From assembly GCF_000012745.1 (NCBI RefSeq), contig NC_007404.1, positions 2,542,001 through 2,606,000 on the forward strand: a stretch of DNA of 64,000 bases, written 5' to 3'. The translations under genes and the position numbers were made by a program. The notes below the pieces were generated by a model. It saw nothing but the letters and a program-made list of their open reading frames with translations. It was not told the origin of the DNA and searched no databases. The stretch comes from Thiobacillus denitrificans ATCC 25259 (GTDB taxonomy: Bacteria > Pseudomonadota > Gammaproteobacteria > Burkholderiales > Thiobacillaceae). Positions 55,741 to 64,000 of this stretch are shown one piece after another (position 1 is the stretch's first letter; each line of letters starts with the position of its first letter).

Positions 55741-56408
55741 ATGCCATCAGCGACATGCAGCCCGAGCAGATTGCCGATTACCTGACGCGGCATCCGAATT
55801 TCTTCAACGACTTCCCGACGTTACTCGCCGACATCCACATCCCGCATCCGCATGGCACGCACGCGGTGTCGATGAGCGAACGGCAGCTGATCGCGATGCG
55901 CGACAAGGTGCGCATGCTGGAAAACAAGCTCGCCGAACTGATCCAGTTCGGCGAGGAGAACGACGGCATCTCCGAGAAGCTGCACGCGCTGACGCTCGCC
56001 CTGCTCGCCGCGCGCACGCCGCAGGAGGTCGTCGCGGCACTCGCGCTCCACCTGCGCGAAGGCTTTGCCGTGCCGCACCACGCCCTGCGCGTCTGGAACC
56101 TCGAGGCCGAGGCGCCGACGCTCAGCGAGCCCGTGTCGCCGGACCTGCGCGACGCGGTCACGACGCTCGCGCAGCCGGCCTGCGGCCCCTTGACGATCGA
56201 CGAAGCCGGCGCGTGGTTCGGCGAGATCGCACCGCACCTGCGCACCTTCGCCTTCATTCCGCTGCGCCCGGCCGCGACGGTCGCGCCGATCGGCCTGCTG
56301 GTGCTCGCCTCCGAGGAAGCGCGCCGCTTCTACCCGGGCATGGGCACGCTCTATCTCGAACGACTCGGACAGATGCTCGGCGCCGCGCTGGTGCGGATGC
56401 AGGATTGA
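55737..56408 (+). CDS. DUF484 (GAF-like) protein upstream of xerC
   Basis: A 223-residue protein with the DUF484 start ([27 protein letters not shown]) and a coiled-coil segment ([26 protein letters not shown]), then a GAF-like domain ending in [22 protein letters not shown]. The dapF-DUF484-xerC order is common in gammaproteobacteria and betaproteobacteria. No activity is known. ATG at 55737 overlaps dapF. Confidence 0.92.
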   Translation: MNAISDMQPEQIADYLTRHPNFFNDFPTLLADIHIPHPHGTHAVSMSERQLIAMRDKVRMLENKLAELIQFGEENDGISEKLHALTLALLAARTPQEVVAALALHLREGFAVPHHALRVWNLEAEAPTLSEPVSPDLRDAVTTLAQPACGPLTIDEAGAWFGEIAPHLRTFAFIPLRPAATVAPIGLLVLASEEARRFYPGMGTLYLERLGQMLGAALVRMQD

Positions 56409-57289
56409 ATCCTTTCGCACCCTATCTGCAACACCTCGCCGCCGAAAGGCGGCTGTCTGCCCACACGCTTTCCGCCTACGCGCGCGACCTCGAAAACCTC
56501 GCCCGGCTGACCGACGGCAAGCCACTCGACACGCTGACGAGCCACGACATTCGCGGCGCCATCGTGAAGCTGCGTGCCGGCGGCCTGGCCGCGGCGAGCG
56601 TCGCGCGTCAACTGTCGAGCTGGCGCGGCTTTTACGCCTTCGCGTGCCGGCGGCTCGGCTACCCCGACAACCCTTGCGCCGGCCTGCGTCCGCCGAAGGC
56701 GTCGCGCGCGCTGCCGGACATTCTTTCGCCGGACGCCTGCGCGCGGCTTCTCGACGCACCCGACGGCGACGAGGATCTGCTCGCGACGCGCGACCGGGCG
56801 ATGTTCGAACTGTTTTATTCGTCCGGCCTGCGCCTGTCCGAACTCGTCGGCATCGATCTGCCCGACCTCGACCTCGCGAGCGGCGAGGCCCGCGTGACCG
56901 GCAAGGGCAAGAAGACACGGCTGGTCCCGGTCGGCCGGCAGGCGGTCGCGGCGATCACCGCCTGGCTACCGTTGCGGCTCACGCTCGTGCGCACGCCGAC
57001 CGAGGCGCTTTTCGTCGGCCAGCGCGGGGCGCGCCTCACCCCGCGCAACGTGCAATTGCGGCTCGCGCGTTGGGCGCGCGCGTCGGGCCTCGGCCAGCAC
57101 GTCCATCCGCACATGCTCCGCCACGCGTTCGCCACGCACGTCCTGCAGTCCTCGGGCGATCTGCGCGCGGTGCAGGAAATGCTCGGCCACGCGAGCATCA
57201 GCACGACCCAGGTCTATACCCATCTCGACTGGCAGCACCTCGCCAAGGCCTACGACCAGGCGCATCCGCGCGCGCGCAAGAAGGACTGA
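56405..57289 (+). CDS. xerC: Site-specific tyrosine recombinase XerC
   Basis: A 294-residue recombinase acting with XerD at dif to resolve chromosome dimers. The N-terminal SAM-like domain has YLQHLAAERRLSAHTLSAYARDL. The catalytic set is Arg in SSGLRLSELVG, Lys in GKGKKTR, HxxR in HMLRHAFATH, His in GHASIS and the nucleophile Tyr in QVYTHLD. The start is TTG at 56405, overlapping the DUF484 stop (TTGA). The last gene of this overlapped run, not a mobile-element integrase. Confidence 0.93.
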   Translation: MNPFAPYLQHLAAERRLSAHTLSAYARDLENLARLTDGKPLDTLTSHDIRGAIVKLRAGGLAAASVARQLSSWRGFYAFACRRLGYPDNPCAGLRPPKASRALPDILSPDACARLLDAPDGDEDLLATRDRAMFELFYSSGLRLSELVGIDLPDLDLASGEARVTGKGKKTRLVPVGRQAVAAITAWLPLRLTLVRTPTEALFVGQRGARLTPRNVQLRLARWARASGLGQHVHPHMLRHAFATHVLQSSGDLRAVQEMLGHASISTTQVYTHLDWQHLAKAYDQAHPRARKKD

Positions 57290-57358
57290 GGAAGCCGACT
57301 CGAGCGCCCGCGCCCCGCGACGGCAGCGAGACGGGCGGCCGAGCGGAGCCCGGTCGAA

Positions 57359-58168
57359 TCAGATGATCGGTGTCCCGGCAACGCCGGCGACCGGTTCGGG
57401 ATACCGCATGTCGAGGCCCTCCAGGGCCTCGATCAGCAGCGCCGAGACGATCAGGTTGCGCGCGAGCTTGTCGTCGGCGGGGACCACGTGCCAGGGGGCG
57501 TGGCGCGTGCTCGTCGCGGACAGCAGAGCGTCGTAGGCCGCCCGGTAATCGTCCCACTGCGCGCGCACGGCGAGGTCGCCGGGCTGGAACTTCCAGCGCT
57601 TTTTCGGCGTGTCGCGCCGCGCTTCGAGGCGCTTCTTCTGCTCGTCCTTTGAAATGTGCAGGTAGAACTTGCGGATCGTCGTGCCCGTTTCGCTCAGCAT
57701 GCGTTCGAAGTCGTTGATCTGACGGTAGCGGCGCTCGCACTCGGCGTGGCCGATCGCGCCGTTGACGCGCGGCACGAGCACGTCCTCGTAGTGGGAGCGG
57801 TTGAAGATGGCGATCTCGCCGGAAGCGGGAACGTGGGGATGCACGCGCCAGAGATAGTCGTGCCTGAGCTCGTGCGTGCTCGGCACGCCGAAATTCGCCA
57901 CCCGGACGCCAAGCGGATCGACGCCGCGGAACACGTGACGTATCGTCGAATCCTTGCCGGCCGTGTCCATCGCCTGCAGCACGACGAGCAAGCGATGCTT
58001 GCCTTCGGCATACAGAAGCTCCTGCAATTCCTCGAGCCGCACCCGGTCGTCGTCGAGGCGCGCCATCGATGCCGCCTTGTCCTTGCCGACGAACGCGTCG
58101 CCGTCGGTATGCCAGTCGGCGAGGCTGACACGGCTGCCCGGCTTGACTCGCGTGTCGCGCGGCTTCAT
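57359..58168 (-). CDS. ppk2: Polyphosphate kinase 2 family protein
   Basis: A 269-residue one-domain PPK2. Walker A is AMDTAGKDST (residues 67-75), Walker B-like FNRSHYEDVLVPRV follows, and the lid contains KKRWKFQPGDL. It transfers phosphate between polyphosphate and nucleotides; whether AMP, ADP or both is accepted cannot be told here. The ATG at 58168 overlaps the end of the upstream lipoprotein gene (ATGA). Polyphosphate use suits fluctuating energy supply (inference). Confidence 0.92.
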   Translation of the reverse strand: MKPRDTRVKPGSRVSLADWHTDGDAFVGKDKAASMARLDDDRVRLEELQELLYAEGKHRLLVVLQAMDTAGKDSTIRHVFRGVDPLGVRVANFGVPSTHELRHDYLWRVHPHVPASGEIAIFNRSHYEDVLVPRVNGAIGHAECERRYRQINDFERMLSETGTTIRKFYLHISKDEQKKRLEARRDTPKKRWKFQPGDLAVRAQWDDYRAAYDALLSATSTRHAPWHVVPADDKLARNLIVSALLIEALEGLDMRYPEPVAGVAGTPII

Positions 58169-58719
58169 GCGCGTTCTCCGGGCGGTAGGAGCGTCATCCA
58201 CCCCCCGAGCGCGCCGCGGATCTCCGCGAGCGTGAGGTGGCGCATCAGATGGCGGTTGCCGGGCGCCATCTGGTTCCACGCGCAGCGCATCCCCCGCAGC
58301 GCGGGCTGGGCCGGGTCGCGCAGGCGAAACGCGGTGACGAAGTAGAGAAAGCTCGGATCGCCATCGTCCTCGATCAGCCGCGTGCGTACCCAGGGCGTCG
58401 CCACCGCCGCGCTGACCGGGTCGACGCTGCGCGTGACGCGCCGTACCTCGAAGCGCCCGGGCTGCAGCGTCTGCGCGGCCTCGCTCACGGTCTCGAGCTC
58501 GACGATGCAGAACGGGTCGTGTTCCTGAACGCTGTTGCGCGGGACGATGCGTCCGTACTGCAGGCGCACGGTCGCTTCCCCGGCGGGGATCGTCAATGGC
58601 CGCTCGAGCCGCACGCTCCAGCCCGTCGACCAGGCGTAATACGGCGACGCCGGGTCGCCGGACTGCAGCGGCACGCAAGCGCCGAGCACGACCAGTCCCA
58701 GCAGGGCCACGAGTCTCAT
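58165..58719 (-). CDS. Small lipoprotein of unknown function upstream of ppk2
   Basis: A 184-residue protein with a lipoprotein signal (MRLVALLGLVVLGAC, Cys15 in lipobox LGAC). The mature part is rich in arginine and aromatic residues (CVPLQSGDPASPYYAWSTGW; DPFCIVELETVSEAAQTLQPGRFEVRRV) and includes WNQMAPGNRHLMRHLTLAEIRGALGGWM. I do not recognise the family. It overlaps ppk2 by 4 bases. Probably in the outer or inner membrane, facing the periplasm. Confidence 0.75.
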   Translation of the reverse strand: MRLVALLGLVVLGACVPLQSGDPASPYYAWSTGWSVRLERPLTIPAGEATVRLQYGRIVPRNSVQEHDPFCIVELETVSEAAQTLQPGRFEVRRVTRSVDPVSAAVATPWVRTRLIEDDGDPSFLYFVTAFRLRDPAQPALRGMRCAWNQMAPGNRHLMRHLTLAEIRGALGGWMTLLPPGERA

Positions 58720-58750
58720 AGGCTTCCTCCGTTCGTTCCCGGGTTCGCGG

Positions 58751-61700
58751 CTACGCCCGCTTCACGCGGAACCATGCGGCATAGAGGGCGGGCAGGAAAA
58801 ACAGGGTCAAAAGCGTCGCCGCGATCAGCCCGCCCATCACGGCCACGGCCATCGGCCCCCAGAAAATCGATCGCGACAAGGGAATCATAGCCAGTACGGC
58901 GGCCGCCGCGGTCAGGCTGATCGGGCGCATGCGCCGCACCGTCGATTCGACGATCGCGTCCCACTGCGACAGACCGCGCGCGAGGTCCTGGCGGATCTGG
59001 TCGACGAGGATGACCGAGTTGCGCATGATCATGCCGGCGAGCGAGATGATGCCGAGCAGCGCGACGAAGCCCATCGGCCGGCCGCTCACGAGCAGCGCGA
59101 TGGCCACGCCGATCAGCCCGAGCGGCGCGGTCAGCACGACCAGCAGCGAGCGCGAAAAGCTGCCGAGCTGCAGCATCAGCAGCGTCAGCGTCGTGATCAC
59201 GATCAAGGGCCACGACGCGCCGATCGCGGCGTTCGCCTTGGCGCTGCTCTCGACCGGGCCGCCGACCTCGAGCCGGAAACCGGGCGGCAGCTGCGCCTTG
59301 AAGGCGGCGACCTGTGGCGCGATCGAATCGATGATTGTCGCCGGCTGGACCGTTCCGATCGGATCGCCGCGCACCGAGATCGTCGGCAGCCGGTCGCGTC
59401 GCCAGATCACGCCGTCCTCGAAGCCGGGCTCGAAGGTCGCGACCTGGCCGAGCGTCACGCTGCGGCCGTCGAAGCGGCCGACCGGGATCGCGCGCAGCGC
59501 GTCGACGTCGCGATGCTCGGCGCGCGGCGCGCGCAGCACGACGTCGATCAATAAATCGTCCTCGCGGAACTGGGTCGCGACGAACCCCGACAGCTGCAGC
59601 GCGACGAGCCGGCCGACCGCGTTGGAGCTGAGGCCGAGGGCCTTGAGCTTGTCCTGGTCGAGCTCGACCTTCACCGCGAGCGCCTGTTCATTCCAGTCGA
59701 GGTTCACGGCCGTCGTCTGCGGCTGCGCGACGAGGATGCGGCGCAGCTTTTCGGCCTCCGCCTTCAGCCGCGGGATGTCGCTGCCCGAGAGCCGGTACTG
59801 CACCGGATAGCCCGACGGCGGTCCGTATTCGAAGCGCACCGCGCGGCCGCGCACGTTCGGGAAATCGCTTTCGAAAAGGCCCCGGATGCGCGTGATGACG
59901 CGCTCGCGCGCTTCGACGTCCTGCGCGATCACGACAAGCTGGGCGAAGTTGCGGTTGGCGAGGCGCTGGTCGAGACCGAGCACGAAGCGCGGGGCGCCCT
60001 GGCCGATGTAGTTGAGCACGTGGGCGACGTCCTTGTCGGAACGCAACAGCGTTTCGAGCCGCACCGCGGCCGCGTGCGTCGCGTCGTAGGACGCCCCTTC
60101 CGGCAGCCACATCTCGACCAGGATCTCGAGCCGGTCGGAGGCCGGGAAGAATTGCTTCTCGACACGCTGCATCGCCGCGACGCCGACGACCAAGGCGACC
60201 AGCGTGAGCCCGATCACGGTCCAGCGCCGCGTGACGCACCAGCCGACCGCGGCGCGGAAGCGCCGGTAGAAGGGTGTGCGGTAGGCATCGGCCTCATCTT
60301 CGACATGGTGCGTCGGCTTCAGCAGGGCATGGCCGAAGTAAGGGGTGACGACCACGGCGACGAGCCAGGACGACAGTAGCGCGATCGTCGTGACGGCGAA
60401 AATCGCGAAGGTATATTCTCCGACGACCGACTTGGCGAGCGCGATCGGCAGGAAAGCCGTCGCCGTGAGCAGGGTCCCGGTCAGCATCGGGAACGCGGTC
60501 GACTGGAAGGCATAGGTCGCCGCCTCGAAGCGGCTCCAGCCCGCCTCGAGCTTGTGCGCCATCATCTCGACCGCGATGATCGCGTCGTCGACCAGAAGGC
60601 CGAGCGCGATGATCAACGCGCCGGTCGAAATACGATGCAGGTCGATGTTGAAGAACCACATCGCGGTAAAGGTGATCGCGAGCACGACCGGGATCGAAAG
60701 CGCGACGACGAGCCCCGCGCGCCATTTCAGCGCGAGGAAGGTCACCGCCAGCACGATCGCGACCGCCTCGGCGAAGGCCTTCATGAAGAGGCCGACCGCG
60801 CTCTCGACGATCTGCGGCTGGTCGTGGATCTTGCGGATCTCGAGGCCGAGCGGCAGGTTTTTCTGCAGTGCGGCGATCGCCGCGCCGACGTCGCGGCCGA
60901 GCGCGAGCACGTCGCCGCCGTCGGCCAGCGACACCCCGAGCAGCACCGCCGGCTCGCCCTGCGAGCGGATTTCGTTCGCGGGCGGATCCTCGTAGCGCCG
61001 CTTCACCTCGGCGATGTCGCCCAGGCGCAGGCTTTGCGCGCCCGCGCGCAGCACGGTTTCGCGCACCCGCTCGACGTCGGAATACGACCCCGACAGACGT
61101 AGCGGAATCGACAACCTGTCGTTCTCGACGCGGCCGTTCGCGACGATGCCGTTCTGCGCCTCGATGGCCGTGCTGATCTGTTCGAGCGTCAGCCCCAGCG
61201 TCGCGAGCTTCTGCGTCGGAATGTCGACGTAGATCTTCTCCGGAACGACGCCGAACAGCTCGACTTTGCCGACATTGGGCAGGCGGCGCACTTCGCGCTG
61301 CGCGTCTTCGGCGGCCCGCCGCAGCTCGGCGCGGCTGAAGCCGTCGCCGGTGAAGGCGTAGATCGAGCCGAAGGTGTCGCCGAATTCGTCGTTGAAGAAG
61401 GTGCCGCGCACGCCAGCGGGCAGTTGCGGCGCGAGGTCGCCGATCTTCTTGCGGACCTGGTACCAGGCGTCGGCGACGTCGCGCCCGCGCACGGTTTCCT
61501 TGAGATTGACGAAGAGCGCCGTTTCGCCCGGCTTGGCGTAGCTCTGCACGTAATCGAGTTCGGGCATCTCCTGCAGCTTCTTCTCGATGCGCTCGGTCAG
61601 CTGCTCCGAGACCTCCTGCGCGCTCGCGCCGGGCCATTCGGCCTGGATCAGCATGGTCTTGAAGGTGAACGGCGGGTCCTCGGCCTGGCCGAGCTGGAAA

Positions 61701-61819
61701 TACGACCGCACCCCGAGCAGCAGGATCAGCACGACGAAGAACCGGACCAGCGCGGGGTGTTCGATCGCCCAACGCGACAGGTTGCCGGCGCCCGGCACGA
61801 AGCGCGGCGCCGGGCTCAT
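58751..61819 (-). CDS. RND efflux permease
   Basis: A 1022-residue inner-membrane transporter of the AcrB/MdtB superfamily, with twelve helices and two periplasmic porter loops. Near the start it has FFVVLILLLGVRSYFQLGQAEDPPF, and the helix 4 region carries the acidic pair in ALGLLVDDAIIAVEMM that relays protons. Substrates are unknown; no TolC gene is in view. The ATG at 61819 overlaps the adaptor stop (ATGA). It should work with the adaptor at 61816. Confidence 0.92.
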   Translation of the reverse strand: MSPAPRFVPGAGNLSRWAIEHPALVRFFVVLILLLGVRSYFQLGQAEDPPFTFKTMLIQAEWPGASAQEVSEQLTERIEKKLQEMPELDYVQSYAKPGETALFVNLKETVRGRDVADAWYQVRKKIGDLAPQLPAGVRGTFFNDEFGDTFGSIYAFTGDGFSRAELRRAAEDAQREVRRLPNVGKVELFGVVPEKIYVDIPTQKLATLGLTLEQISTAIEAQNGIVANGRVENDRLSIPLRLSGSYSDVERVRETVLRAGAQSLRLGDIAEVKRRYEDPPANEIRSQGEPAVLLGVSLADGGDVLALGRDVGAAIAALQKNLPLGLEIRKIHDQPQIVESAVGLFMKAFAEAVAIVLAVTFLALKWRAGLVVALSIPVVLAITFTAMWFFNIDLHRISTGALIIALGLLVDDAIIAVEMMAHKLEAGWSRFEAATYAFQSTAFPMLTGTLLTATAFLPIALAKSVVGEYTFAIFAVTTIALLSSWLVAVVVTPYFGHALLKPTHHVEDEADAYRTPFYRRFRAAVGWCVTRRWTVIGLTLVALVVGVAAMQRVEKQFFPASDRLEILVEMWLPEGASYDATHAAAVRLETLLRSDKDVAHVLNYIGQGAPRFVLGLDQRLANRNFAQLVVIAQDVEARERVITRIRGLFESDFPNVRGRAVRFEYGPPSGYPVQYRLSGSDIPRLKAEAEKLRRILVAQPQTTAVNLDWNEQALAVKVELDQDKLKALGLSSNAVGRLVALQLSGFVATQFREDDLLIDVVLRAPRAEHRDVDALRAIPVGRFDGRSVTLGQVATFEPGFEDGVIWRRDRLPTISVRGDPIGTVQPATIIDSIAPQVAAFKAQLPPGFRLEVGGPVESSAKANAAIGASWPLIVITTLTLLMLQLGSFSRSLLVVLTAPLGLIGVAIALLVSGRPMGFVALLGIISLAGMIMRNSVILVDQIRQDLARGLSQWDAIVESTVRRMRPISLTAAAAVLAMIPLSRSIFWGPMAVAVMGGLIAATLLTLFFLPALYAAWFRVKRA

Positions 61820-62895
61820 GAACGCGCCGACTCGACCAGGCGCACCTCCTGCCCGGGCGCGAGCTTGTGCACGCCCGCGGTCACGACCCACTCGCCCGCA
61901 GCGAGGCCCGCGCGGATCTCGGCACGGTCCGCCTTCAGTTCACCGAGTTCCACGCTGCGCGTGGCGACCTTGCGCGTCGCGGGGTCGACGACCCAGAGCT
62001 GGGGGCGGCCATTGACCCGGAACAGCGCGCTTTGCGGGACCGTGAGCGCAGGCGAGGCGCTGCCGAGGACGTCGACCGTCGCGGTCATGCCGAGGCGCAC
62101 CGCGGCGTCCGGTTCGGCGAGGCTGATGCGCGCGCGGTAGGTCCGCGTCGCCGCATCGGCCATCGGTGCAAGTTCGCGCAGGCGACCCCGGTAGACCTTG
62201 CCCGGCACCGACCACAGGCGCACGTCGAGCGTGCGCGCCGTACGCAAGGCGTCGAGCCCGTTCTCGGGGACGTCGACGCGGACTTCGAGTTCGCCGCTGC
62301 GGGCGAGCTGCGCGAGCGGCTGCCCCGCCTCGACGACCTGGCCGGTCTCGAACGAGATCGCCGTGATCACGCCGGCGTGCGGCGCGGTGAGCCGGGTATA
62401 GGCCTGCTGGTTGCCGAGCCGCGACGCCTCGGCGCGCAGCGCCTGCACCCGCGCCCGCGCAGCGTCGGCGAGCGCTTCGCGGCGATCGAGCTCGGCCTGG
62501 GAAATGAAATTCTGCGCCCGCAAGGCGCGGAAGCGCTCGATGTCGGCCCGCGCGAGCTTCGCTTCGGCTTCGGCGGCGGCGAGCTGGGCACGCGCCGCGG
62601 CCGTGTCGAGCGCGTAGTCCCGCGGGTCGAGCGTCGCGAGCACCTCGCCCGCCCGGACCCGCGAGCCGATCTCGGCCGTGCGGCTTTGCACCCGGCCGCC
62701 GACGCGGAATGCGAGGTCGGTCTCGTAGCGTGCGTGGACGGTGCCGGCGTAGCGCACGACCGGTGCCTCGGCGGCGAGTCCGGCGCGTTCGGCGCGCACC
62801 GTGCGGACGTCGGCGACCCGTGACGCCGCCGACTCGTCGCCGCCACAGCCCCCGAGTGCGAGCAGGGCGGCAAACAGGGGGAGAAAAGCTTTCAT
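61816..62895 (-). CDS. RND efflux periplasmic adaptor lipoprotein
   Basis: A 359-residue membrane-fusion protein. The signal ends at lipobox LGGC (Cys17). Then come a lipoyl/HlyD region (GGRVQSRTAEIGSRVRAGEVLATLDP), a long helical hairpin (residues 100-160 rich in Ala/Arg), a beta-barrel and a membrane-proximal domain. It links the permease to an outer-membrane channel. The ATG at 62895 (MKAFLPLFAALLALGGC) is chosen over an upstream start lacking signal-like sequence. Confidence 0.92.
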   Translation of the reverse strand: MKAFLPLFAALLALGGCGGDESAASRVADVRTVRAERAGLAAEAPVVRYAGTVHARYETDLAFRVGGRVQSRTAEIGSRVRAGEVLATLDPRDYALDTAAARAQLAAAEAEAKLARADIERFRALRAQNFISQAELDRREALADAARARVQALRAEASRLGNQQAYTRLTAPHAGVITAISFETGQVVEAGQPLAQLARSGELEVRVDVPENGLDALRTARTLDVRLWSVPGKVYRGRLRELAPMADAATRTYRARISLAEPDAAVRLGMTATVDVLGSASPALTVPQSALFRVNGRPQLWVVDPATRKVATRSVELGELKADRAEIRAGLAAGEWVVTAGVHKLAPGQEVRLVESARS

Positions 62896-63055
62896 CGGGC
62901 GATTATCGCCGATCCACCCGGATTTCGCGGGGATGTTCCGGGCCGCCGAGGCGGGGTTATGATGCGGGACGCATCGCGTGGCAACCGGCTTCCGGTTGTC
63001 GGCCGGATCCCTATTTGGCCCTGCTTTAACCTTTATATCCGTACGGAGTTGTCCC

Positions 63056-63475
63056 ATGCCCAGTTCGTCGAAGCCCCTCACTGAAGCCGCCCTGCTGAAG
63101 ATGCCTGCGTCCGCCTACATGAACGCCGCGCAACTGGCATTCTTCCGCGAGCGGCTCGAAGCCCTGCGTGACGAGATGCTGAGCAACGCCGCCGACACCG
63201 GCGAGCACCTCAAGGAAAACGAGAATTTCGCCGACCCCAACGACCGCGCGACGGTCGAGGAAGAGCACATGCTCGAGCAGCGCGTGCGCGACCGCGAACG
63301 CAAGCTGCTGAAAAAGATCAACAGCGCGCTCACCCGCATCGAAACCGGCGAATACGGCTGGTGCCTTGAGACCGGCGATCCGATCGGGCTGCCGCGCCTG
63401 CTCGCCCGGCCGACCGCCGAGTACTCGATCGAAGCGCAGGAGCGGCACGAACGCAAGGAAAAGCTGCACGCCTGA
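63056..63475 (+). CDS. dksA: DksA, RNA polymerase secondary-channel regulator (one-cysteine form)
   Basis: A 139-residue protein that acts with ppGpp on RNA polymerase. The coiled-coil tip has the acidic DPNDRATVEEEH. The C-terminal globule holds only one of the four zinc cysteines (C103; the others are T106, S124 and A127), so zinc binding should be lost. This C-T-S-A pattern resembles DksA forms of some proteobacteria that work without zinc. The ATG at 63056 has CGGAG about 10 bases upstream. Confidence 0.93.
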   Translation: MPSSSKPLTEAALLKMPASAYMNAAQLAFFRERLEALRDEMLSNAADTGEHLKENENFADPNDRATVEEEHMLEQRVRDRERKLLKKINSALTRIETGEYGWCLETGDPIGLPRLLARPTAEYSIEAQERHERKEKLHA

Positions 63476-63544
63476 CGCGCGCCCCTCTCGTCCGGGCGCC
63501 GTTCAGGCCGGCGCTCGGCCGCCCCGCCGACATCCGCTTCCGCC

Positions 63545-64000
<456 letters not shown>

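Noticed and set aside
56405-57289. Integrase of a mobile element
   Set aside because: Length, motifs and the dapF-DUF484 neighbours identify it as housekeeping XerC.

Overview
This is a GC-rich (roughly 65% by eye), gene-dense chromosomal window from a betaproteobacterium that probably oxidises sulfur. The lineage signs are a Rhodocyclales/Thiobacillus-type gene repertoire, ATGA/GTGA stop-start overlaps throughout, an ahcY leader that matches the SAH riboswitch, a sigma-54 glnA promoter and a one-cysteine DksA. I saw no rRNA, tRNA, insertion sequence, prophage or CRISPR array. Genus assignment is inference; the oxidative-type Dsr cluster is direct.

Left part (1-23075), sulfur metabolism. A pyruvate:ferredoxin oxidoreductase runs off the left edge, followed by a YbaL-type antiporter and a kinase-fold protein. 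From about 4870 to 19003, all on the minus strand, lies a reverse (oxidative) dissimilatory sulfite reductase locus in the order dsrA-B-E-F-H-C-M-K-L-J-O-P-N-R-cysG. It carries the reductase (AB), sulfur-relay proteins (EFH, C), the transmembrane electron-transfer complex (MKJOP), the NAD(P)H-linked DsrL and siroheme synthesis/amidation (cysG, dsrN). Perfect intercistronic hairpins sit after dsrA, dsrB and dsrC. Diverging from dsrA on the plus strand is an accessory run: a 73-residue protein, a Cas6-like RAMP protein with an intact glycine-rich loop, a DsrC paralogue keeping only the upstream cysteine, a rhodanese-type sulfurtransferase, an unrecognised 206-residue protein and a TauD-like dioxygenase. 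The Cas6-like/DsrC-like pair next to rDsr, with no CRISPR array or other cas gene in view, is the most unusual feature of the window.

Middle (23117-46424). hemA-prfA-prmC is followed by a four-gene HPr-rel-A-type cassette: a Tat-exported cysteine-containing protein, a PqqD-like protein, an HprK-related kinase and a nucleotidyltransferase. Then come grxD, the nitrogen regulators ntrC/ntrB with glnA, aroE-mtgA, mgtE-msbA-ttcA, an aminotransferase, several small unknown proteins, and an envelope locus built around LpoB and YcfL with a TPR lipoprotein.

Right part (46929-64000). The methyl cycle is represented by metF and ahcY (with SAH riboswitch) and by metK with a Ca/Na antiporter gene; these flank one another on the minus strand. 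A tightly overlapped plus-strand run follows: two LpxL-type acyltransferases, a GNAT acetyltransferase, a CoA-binding protein, dapF, a DUF484 protein and xerC. A PPK2 polyphosphate kinase with a lipoprotein, a two-gene RND efflux system, dksA and a truncated CobW-type GTPase close the window.
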